This document shows, piece after piece, positions 58,698-64,000 of a DNA stretch of 64,000 nt. Position numbers and translations under genes: made by a program. Numbering within the stretch: the stretch's first letter is position 1; each line of letters begins with the position of its first letter. The DNA is taken from assembly GCF_024753205.1 (NCBI RefSeq), contig NZ_JANUGZ010000003.1, forward strand, positions 558,001 through 622,000, written 5' to 3'. The notes below the pieces were generated by a model. The model was not told the DNA's origin and made no database searches. It saw nothing but the letters and a program-made list of their open reading frames with translations. The DNA comes from Massilia aurea (GTDB lineage: Bacteria; Pseudomonadota; Gammaproteobacteria; Burkholderiales; Burkholderiaceae_D).

Positions 58698-59420
58698 ATG
58701 CGCACATCTGCTTTGTACTGCTCCCTCCTCATGGGATTGCCATTTTCCACGCTCGCTGCCGAAGTAGAAACGACGCAGGTCTTTTACAGCAACGGGCAAC
58801 TCGAATATATCGGCTCTGTCGACAGTGACGCGAATCAGCGGCTCTTCACGCTGTATGAAAAACTGGTGAAAAAGCCGACGACCCTGTCGATCCGCAGCCT
58901 TGGCGGCGACATCAATCCCGGCATGGAACTGGGCGCCTGGGTGCATGCGCACAAGCTGAATATCAAGGTCATGGAATTCTGCTTTTCTTCCTGCGCCAAT
59001 TACGTGTTCCCGGCCGCAGTAAAAAAGATCGTCAGCAACTTCGCCATGGTCGGCTATCACGGTGGGCCCGGTGGTCCGTTACAGATTGGGCTGGACGACG
59101 CGCTAACCGCTGCCCAGCGCAAGGCTTTGCTGGATGACATCGAGAAACAGCGCGTCCAGAGTGGCCGCCGTGAAGCTGAATTTTATAGAATGATCGGCGT
59201 GCGCACCGATCTCAGCACACTCGGGCAAGGTGACCAGTACAAACCGTATTACGACAAAAATCCGGACGCACTCGGCTGGACCTATTCGCTCGACGACTTT
59301 ACCCGGCTGGGCGTACGCGATATCAAGGTGATCAATCCGCCCTGGAAACCCGGCAGCGCGTCCGGACAAACGCCCGTGGTGACCATACCGATCGACGTCA
59401 AGCCTGCGCCCGCATCTTGA
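58698..59420 (+). CDS. Exported ClpP-fold-like protein, unknown
   Basis: 240 residues from MRTSALYCSLLMGLPFSTLAA, a signal peptide. The segment TTLSIRSLGGDINPGMELGAWVHAHKLNIKVMEFCFSSCANYVFPAA resembles the ClpP/crotonase core: the S-L-G-G-x-I strand and the FCxSSCANYVF nucleophile region. Similar periplasmic proteins are annotated as ClpP-class hypothetical proteins. The canonical Ser-Lys or Ser-His partner cannot be assigned. Monocistronic. Confidence 0.65.
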   Translation: MRTSALYCSLLMGLPFSTLAAEVETTQVFYSNGQLEYIGSVDSDANQRLFTLYEKLVKKPTTLSIRSLGGDINPGMELGAWVHAHKLNIKVMEFCFSSCANYVFPAAVKKIVSNFAMVGYHGGPGGPLQIGLDDALTAAQRKALLDDIEKQRVQSGRREAEFYRMIGVRTDLSTLGQGDQYKPYYDKNPDALGWTYSLDDFTRLGVRDIKVINPPWKPGSASGQTPVVTIPIDVKPAPAS

Positions 59421-59456
59421 GCGAGCCACCAGCGCGTTCTGCGTGCAGCGCCGTGC

Positions 59457-59948
59457 TCAAGACGTCCCGAAACTGACGAGGTTGCGTTGCGACTGGTCGC
59501 GTGTCACCAGCACGCGGGCCAGTTCCACCGGCACACATGCTTGCTGCGTGAATGTTTGGGACTGCGCCTTGGCAGCCTGCGCAACGCGTTTCTCTTCCGT
59601 TACCACGTCATAGTTCCCACGTTTGAAGATCAGATGCTCGATGCCATCGTCGCCAACTGGTGCCGGCTTGACGACGACCAGCGACCAGTGACCTTCATCA
59701 CCAACAAATTGCTTGCGCTTCAAGAAGTCATTCACGCGCGCCGCCGCGAGAGCACCGTCGGGCACTCTATCCTGGTACGGCGTCAGCGGACACAGCAAGG
59801 TACCAGCAGGCCACTCCAGACCCACCAGCGGTACGACGGTGTCGGGACGCATTTGCGACAGCTGCCGATCGATCGGGTGCCGATCCTGGGTACAGGCGCC
59901 GAGCGCCAACAACGCGAGGATGCCGATGGTGCGAAATGATTTCGTCAT
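59457..59948 (-). CDS. Small putative lipoprotein, unknown
   Basis: 163 residues from MTKSFRTIGILALLALGACTQ, with lipobox LGAC, so membrane anchored. The rest is soluble with RPDTVVPLVGLEWPAGTLLCPLTPYQDRVP and a Thr-Gln-rich C-terminus; two further cysteines could pair. The family was not recognised. The 1-base-early alternative at 59975 is less likely because it disrupts the signal. Confidence 0.6.
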   Translation of the reverse strand: MTKSFRTIGILALLALGACTQDRHPIDRQLSQMRPDTVVPLVGLEWPAGTLLCPLTPYQDRVPDGALAAARVNDFLKRKQFVGDEGHWSLVVVKPAPVGDDGIEHLIFKRGNYDVVTEEKRVAQAAKAQSQTFTQQACVPVELARVLVTRDQSQRNLVSFGTS

Positions 59949-60010
59949 TTGAAGCGTGCCTGTTCGAGGTAACAATGAATCGACCGGTAAGGCACGATCC
60001 GTTGATGATT

Positions 60011-60040
60011 CTTGACTGATCGTTCAAGTATCCTTACATT
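60011..60040 (+). promoter_or_regulatory. Promoter with overlapping operator for the short TetR gene
   Basis: TTGACT (60012-60017) and TACATT (60035-60040) are 17 bp apart. The -35 box is embedded in a dyad CTTGA-N7/8-TCAAG (60011-60028), the usual placement of a TetR autorepression site. Confidence 0.55.
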
Positions 60041-60078
60041 GTGATTATCTTATAACCTTTCAGCACCGATCCTGTCCC

Positions 60079-60447
60079 ATGGCCCGCCCGAGAAATTTTG
60101 TTGAAGAAGATGTCATCGACAGCGCGGCGGCGGTGTTTGGCCGCCTCGGCTATACAGCGTGCTCGATCGACGATCTCGTCGAAGCGACAGGGCTGCAACG
60201 GGGCAGCCTCTACAAAGCCTTCGGTTCCAAGCGGGGTCTCTTTGAAAAAGTATTGCGAAAGACGCTGGCCGGCAACTGGGCTAGCGATGGTGCATCCCTG
60301 GATCTGATGATCACGGCGTTGCGGGAACTGGCGAGCTTCGACCTCCCCGTCGCCGAACTGTGTCGTTGCGCACTGGCGGCACATGCATCAAACGCAGCAG
60401 AATTGCTCGGCTCCCGTTTACTCGACCATCTACCACGCAAGGAATGA
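60079..60447 (+). CDS. Short TetR-family regulator
   Basis: 122 residues. The TetR helix-turn-helix AVFGRLGYTACSIDDLVEATGLQRGSLYKAFGSKRGLF is intact at residues 15-55. The ligand domain is only about 60 residues instead of about 130, ending ...LLGSRLLDHLPRKE. No frameshift continuation is visible, so it may be a natural short form or a truncated gene. The stop overlaps the next gene's ribosome binding region. Confidence 0.75.
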   Translation: MARPRNFVEEDVIDSAAAVFGRLGYTACSIDDLVEATGLQRGSLYKAFGSKRGLFEKVLRKTLAGNWASDGASLDLMITALRELASFDLPVAELCRCALAAHASNAAELLGSRLLDHLPRKE

Positions 60448-60449
60448 CA

Positions 60450-60830
60450 ATGCCACGACTGGAACTGACCGACAGTGAGCTCATCGTCCATCTGGGCAAA
60501 TGGGAAAAACTGATGGCACTGCACCCTGACGTACGCATTCCCCTCCAGCAGGTACGCGGCGCGACCGAAGACCCCAATTTTGGTGGAGCAAGCGGGTTCA
60601 AGCTGGGCCTGCGCCTCCCTGGAACGCATATTCCCTATGTCGTCGCGGCCGGGACTTTTCTCAAGGCAGGCGACAGGCAGTTCGTTTTCACGCGGCGCAA
60701 GCTGCACACCATCGTCATCGAACTGGCGGACCATGAATGGACGCGCCTCGTGATCGGCGTGCCCGATGCCCACGCGGCCGCCGCCCACATCAACGCTGCG
60801 GTCGCCTGCCTTCGCACCGATGCAGGCTGA
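60450..60830 (+). CDS. Hypothetical PH-like protein downstream of TetR gene
   Basis: 126 residues from MPRLELTDSELIVHLGKW; AAGGA is seven bases before the ATG and overlaps the TetR stop. Alternating beta strands (ELIVHLGKWEKLMAL, YVVAAGTFLKAGDRQFVFTRRKLHTIVIEL) and a C-terminal helix suggest a bacterial PH-like fold; this is inference. Likely co-regulated with the TetR gene. Confidence 0.6.
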   Translation: MPRLELTDSELIVHLGKWEKLMALHPDVRIPLQQVRGATEDPNFGGASGFKLGLRLPGTHIPYVVAAGTFLKAGDRQFVFTRRKLHTIVIELADHEWTRLVIGVPDAHAAAAHINAAVACLRTDAG

Positions 60831-60944
60831 CCCGCTGCCTGCCTCGATCGCACCGGTAGATGGTGACGTTAAACAGCATGGCGCTTGTCTGCACGCCCCG
60901 AGTCGATGGTATGCTAACGCTTACAACTATGACAATGCAAACCC

Positions 60945-61508
60945 ATGTCGACTTATAGCACCCCTGTCCTGACCACCCAACGCCTGATGCTGCGCCCGCT
61001 GGCCGCCACCGATGCACGGGCCTTGTACACCATTTTTTCCGACCCTGCCGTCGTGCGCTACTGGAGCGCCGAGCCGTGGACCGACATCTCGATGGCTGAC
61101 ACCGCCATCGCACGCGCCCTCGAAGCCTACCGCGACGAGACCGAGCTGCGCTTTGCCATCGAGCTGGCGGGCAGCCGCGAAGTGATCGGCACCGTCGCCC
61201 TGCACCACTTCTACAACCAGTACAACCGCTGCGAACTGGGCTACGCCATCGCCAAGGGCCACTGGGGCAATGGCTATGCCAGCGAAGCGATCGAAGCCGT
61301 GCTCGATCACGGCTTCAACGAAGTTGGCATCAACCGGGTCGAGGCCGACATCGACCCGCGCAACGACGCGTCCGCCCACGTGCTGGAAAAGCTCGGTTTT
61401 CGCAAGGAAGGCTTCATGCCGCAGCGCTGGCGCGTGCACGGCGAATACGCCGACACCGTGTTCTACGGCTTGCTGCGCGATTACTGGAACGAGCGCAAGG
61501 CGTCCTGA
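60945..61508 (+). CDS. GNAT N-acetyltransferase (RimJ/RimL-like)
   Basis: 187 residues. TTQRLMLRPLAATDARALYTIFSDPAVVRYWS and the acetyl-CoA loop CELGYAIAKGHWGNGYASEAIEAVLDHGF are the RimJ/RimL signature, with RVEADIDPRNDASAHVLEKLGFRKEG closing the fold. It acetylates a protein N-terminus or small amine; the target is unknown. Monocistronic, followed by a separate exported protein gene. Confidence 0.9.
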   Translation: MSTYSTPVLTTQRLMLRPLAATDARALYTIFSDPAVVRYWSAEPWTDISMADTAIARALEAYRDETELRFAIELAGSREVIGTVALHHFYNQYNRCELGYAIAKGHWGNGYASEAIEAVLDHGFNEVGINRVEADIDPRNDASAHVLEKLGFRKEGFMPQRWRVHGEYADTVFYGLLRDYWNERKAS

Positions 61509-61528
61509 CGACGATGCAAAGGCCTCCC

Positions 61529-62143
61529 ATGAAAACCATCGCAGCGTGTTCGACCCTGGCGCTTGGGGTTCTTGGGCTGGCCCCGCAATCGGTCGCGGCC
61601 CAGGCCACGGTGCCAGCCTGGCGCGAGATCACGATTTACGCCAGCGACGCCAGCTATCCGCAGGCACTCGTGCGGCGCGGTGTCCAGGGCATGGTCACGA
61701 TCGAACTCACGCCCGGCACGCGGGGCCGCAAGGCCGCAGCGACGGTGCGCGCTTCGTCGCGCTCGGCCGATCTCGATGCGCTGGCCCTCGGCATGGCCAG
61801 GCAACTCGACATCACAAGCGTGGATGACGCCCCCAGTGGCACGGTCACGTACCGCTTCCGCAAGGATCACACCGGGACCATCGCCACCAAGACTTGTGCT
61901 GACCTGAACGTCGATGTGGCCTACCATATTGCGACGTTCCCGGAGCGCAGCCTGCGCGAACTGCCGGTGTTCTACGAGAGCGTCGGCAAACTGATCTACA
62001 GCTTTCAACGTGAAGGCGAACGCCGGACATTCCCGCCGGCCGACACGCTGTTCGAGGCGACACTGGCCGGCTGCGCGCGCACGCCGCAGGCAGGCATGCT
62101 CGACGTGATGCGCCAGGAAGCGCTCAAGCTCATCGCGCCGTAG
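61529..62143 (+). CDS. Exported protein with TonB-C-like domain
   Basis: 204 residues from MKTIAACSTLALGVLGLAPQ, a signal peptide ending in VAAQA. The early part has SYPQALVRRGVQGMVTIELTPGTRGR, the TonB C-terminal-domain pattern, but without an inner-membrane anchor and proline linker, so it is not a full energy transducer. C-terminal half of unknown fold with two cysteines. Probably periplasmic. Confidence 0.68.
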   Translation: MKTIAACSTLALGVLGLAPQSVAAQATVPAWREITIYASDASYPQALVRRGVQGMVTIELTPGTRGRKAAATVRASSRSADLDALALGMARQLDITSVDDAPSGTVTYRFRKDHTGTIATKTCADLNVDVAYHIATFPERSLRELPVFYESVGKLIYSFQREGERRTFPPADTLFEATLAGCARTPQAGMLDVMRQEALKLIAP

Positions 62144-62246
62144 CACCCATCGTGCAGCGCCGCCGTATTGACACGCAAAACCGTGCCCCGCTCATCCACG
62201 CTCACGACCGCTCGCCCCGAAATTCGCACCGTTCGTCGGATCGCCC

Positions 62247-62275
62247 TTGGCCTGCACGGGCTGCATCCCTACAGT
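62247..62275 (+). promoter_or_regulatory. Candidate sigma-70 promoter for the membrane-protein/two-component unit
   Basis: TTGGCC (62247-62252) and TACAGT (62270-62275) with a 17-bp spacer, 30 bases before the GTG start at 62305. Confidence 0.45.
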
Positions 62276-62304
62276 AGGGTCATCACTCTTTGAAAGGACT
62301 GCAC

Positions 62305-62583
62305 GTGAAAACCATTCATACGTCCGCCAGCCGTTTCCAGTCGATCCTGCGCAATGCCGAAGTGGCCGGCCGCACCACCTGGCGCCTGGCCAAATCCAGC
62401 GCGCGCTACCTGACCCGCATGCCGTGGCCGGTGCTGCTGGTGCTTGCCATCGCCCTCGCCGCGCTGGTCACCATCGTGCCGATCGTGCTGGCCCTGTTCG
62501 TTGGCCTGCTGGTACTGAAGTTCGTCGCCGTGGCCGTGTTTGGCCGCCCACAGCGCCGCCTGCGCCACACGAGCGGGGAGTAA
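62305..62583 (+). CDS. Small membrane protein preceding the sensor kinase
   Basis: 92 residues, GTG start at 62305 with AAAGGA seven bases upstream (TTG at 62290 is the alternative). A basic N-terminal part (RFQSILRNAEVAGRTTWRLAKSSARY) precedes two membrane spans (PWPVLLVLAIALAALVTIVPIVLALFVGLLVLKFVAVAVF). The family is unknown. The 3-base gap to the histidine kinase suggests a partner or accessory role. Confidence 0.6.
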   Translation: MKTIHTSASRFQSILRNAEVAGRTTWRLAKSSARYLTRMPWPVLLVLAIALAALVTIVPIVLALFVGLLVLKFVAVAVFGRPQRRLRHTSGE

Positions 62584-62586
62584 GCC

Positions 62587-63492
62587 ATGGCGGCTGTCCA
62601 GATCAACCGCGCGCTCGACTTCGTGCGCGACGCCATGCGCGAAGCGGGCGCCCTGTGGTGGCGCTTCTTCGATTGGCTCGCGCTGATCGAATGGCGCCAG
62701 CTGTACCTGGTCTGGTTCCTGGGCTTTGTCGCCGGCCTGTTCGTCAACCTGGTCGAACCGGCGATCTGGTTCATCCTGGTGTCGTTCGGCGTCAAGGTGC
62801 TCGCCGGCGGCAAGCGCCGCGCCGAACTGCTGGCGCGCGATGCGTCGAGCAAGGCCGACGTGGCCAATCTCGAACGGCGCCTGACCGAGGCGCAGATGGC
62901 CACGCTCCAGGCCCAGGTCGAGCCGCACTTCCTGTTCAACACGCTGGCGCTGATCGGCCAGCTGATCGAAACCGATCCGAAGGAAGCCGCGCGCGTGCAC
63001 GGCCACCTGATCGAGTACCTGCGCGCGTCGCTGCCGCAGATGCGCGGGTCCATGGGCAAAGGCGGCACCGGCGGCACGCTCGGCAAGCAGGTCGAACTCT
63101 CGCGCGCTTATCTCGCCATCATGCAGGCGCGGATGAAAGAGCGGCTCCAGGTCCGCTTTGAGGTGCCCGATTTTCTCGGCAGCGCGCCGTTCCCGCCGAT
63201 GATGCTGCAGACGCTGATCGAGAACGCGATCAAGCATGGGCTCGAACCCAAGGTCGCGGGCGGCACGATCGTCGTGCGTTCGCGGGTCGAAGGCGCCACG
63301 CTGCATGTCGATGTGCTGGACGACGGCGTCGGCTTCAACCTGCATGCCGGCAGCGGCGTGGGCCTGGCGAATATCCGCGAACGCCTGGCGCTGTTGTACG
63401 GCACATCAGCCGAACTCGTGATCGAAGCGCCTGCAACTGGGGGCGCGTGCGTGTCGATTCGCCTGCCGTACCGGATGACCGAAGACGGCTGA
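62587..63492 (+). CDS. LytS/YehU-type sensor histidine kinase
   Basis: 301 residues. N-terminal membrane region (LYLVWFLGFVAGLFVNLVEPAIWFILVSFGVKVL), then the His_kinase (LytS-type) domain with phospho-acceptor His in LQAQVEPHFLFNTLALIGQL. The HATPase_c part carries ENAIKHGLEPK (N box) and LDDGVGFN plus GVGLANIRERL. It likely phosphorylates the LytTR regulator encoded 7 bases downstream. No periplasmic sensing domain, so the signal may come from the membrane or from the small protein upstream. Confidence 0.93.
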   Translation: MAAVQINRALDFVRDAMREAGALWWRFFDWLALIEWRQLYLVWFLGFVAGLFVNLVEPAIWFILVSFGVKVLAGGKRRAELLARDASSKADVANLERRLTEAQMATLQAQVEPHFLFNTLALIGQLIETDPKEAARVHGHLIEYLRASLPQMRGSMGKGGTGGTLGKQVELSRAYLAIMQARMKERLQVRFEVPDFLGSAPFPPMMLQTLIENAIKHGLEPKVAGGTIVVRSRVEGATLHVDVLDDGVGFNLHAGSGVGLANIRERLALLYGTSAELVIEAPATGGACVSIRLPYRMTEDG

Positions 63493-63499
63493 TATTACG

Positions 63500-64000
63500 A
63501 TGCACTCCGCCATGCCCACTGCCCTGATTGCCGATGATGAAGCCCTTATGCGCGACCAGTTGCGCTCGCGCCTGCACGAGGCGTGGCCCGAGCTGCGCAT
63601 CGTCGCCGAAGCCGCCAACGGGGTCGAGGCGGTAGCGCTGGCGGCGCAGCACAAGCCGGACATCGCGTTCCTCGACATCCGCATGCCGGGCATGGGCGGC
63701 ATCGACGCGGCACGGCAGTTGTACGCCGACTGCCACATCGTGTTTGCCACCGCTTACGACCAGTACGCGGTCGAGGCATTCGAGCATGGCGCGATCGATT
63801 ACCTGCTCAAGCCCGTGACGCTGGCGCGGCTCGACACCACGGTGGCGCGCCTGCGCCGCCAGCTCGAACACAAGCCGCAAGACATCGGCGCCCAGCTGGC
63901 CCGGCTGGCGCAACTGGGCGACCAGCTGCTGGGGCGCGCGGCGCCCTCGTCAAAACCATCGTATCTGCGCTGGATCCAGGCCCAGTCGGGCACGAGCCTG
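63500..64000 (+). CDS. LytTR-type response regulator, N-terminal part (runs off window)
   Basis: 167 codons visible. Receiver domain: ALIADDEALMRDQL (acidic pocket), AFLDIRMPGMGGIDAARQL (phospho-Asp) and HIVFATAYDQYAVEAFEHGAIDYLLKP. After a linker, the sequence RWIQAQSGTSL marks the start of the LytTR DNA-binding domain, whose rest lies beyond base 64000. ATG at 63500 or 63512. Pairs with the adjacent LytS-like kinase. Confidence 0.92.
   Translation, partial: MHSAMPTALIADDEALMRDQLRSRLHEAWPELRIVAEAANGVEAVALAAQHKPDIAFLDIRMPGMGGIDAARQLYADCHIVFATAYDQYAVEAFEHGAIDYLLKPVTLARLDTTVARLRRQLEHKPQDIGAQLARLAQLGDQLLGRAAPSSKPSYLRWIQAQSGTSL

Overview
This is a GC-rich chromosomal window from a betaproteobacterium. 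The gene families (PuuD-type purine catabolism, BigR sulfide operon, NasT/NasS nitrate control, the exopolysaccharide gene set) and the rplU-rpmA-obgE/ispB layout suggest Oxalobacteraceae (Massilia/Telluria/Duganella-like). That placement is inferred from family resemblance and was not tested by alignment. I see no transposase, phage gene, CRISPR array or rRNA.

Layout. 1-2728: divergent housekeeping block, with rplU-rpmA-obgE leftward and ispB rightward, followed by tRNA-Pro(CGG). 2816-5228: a small hypothetical gene and a secreted DUF4874/DUF4832 protein with a 29-unit Thr-Pro linker; a tandem pair of hairpin repeats lies just upstream. 5969-25990: a 20-kb leftward exopolysaccharide locus, starting with a LysR regulator translationally coupled to a Wzz-type chain-length protein. 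It continues with a WecA-like initiating transferase, a WbpP-like epimerase, a MurJ/Wzx-like flippase, four GT4 glycosyltransferases, an O-antigen ligase/polymerase, a polysaccharide deacetylase, an AsnB-type amidotransferase, two BioF2/FemAB-like acyltransferases and a beta-helix protein. No Wza exporter, tyrosine kinase or exosortase is present in the window.

26302-33507: an M16C metalloprotease, a BigR-type sulfide-response operon (ArsR repressor, two YeeE/YedE half-transporters, persulfide dioxygenase-like hydrolase), a dienelactone hydrolase and a PrpF-family isomerase. 33508-37082: a gene-poor patch with a 190-bp element bounded by perfect 26-bp inverted repeats that appears to truncate a small gene, then a Na+/H+ antiporter and a HAD phosphatase. 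37083-48308: TerC and a complete nitrate assimilation locus (nasT-nasS, then narK-nirB-nirD-FAD reductase-nasA). In front of narK lie a near-perfect sigma-54 promoter, a two-hairpin ANTAR target with AAxGAC hexaloops, and an intrinsic terminator. Together these read as a nitrogen-activated promoter followed by nitrate-gated antitermination.

48539-53178: a pair of tiny genes (38 and 35 codons), an S9 peptidase and a vWA lipoprotein. 53183-58614: purine (urate to allantoate) catabolism: puuD, an M20 peptidase, a divergent LysR regulator, and a natural UraD-AllC fusion. 58698-64000: small envelope and regulatory genes, ending in a LytS/LytTR-type two-component system cut by the window edge.

Most worth checking: the dual-control nitrate leader, the tiny two-gene operon, the compensated tandem hairpins, the inverted-repeat element, the 43-bp palindrome upstream of the exopolysaccharide LysR gene, and the repeat tail on the WbpP-like epimerase.
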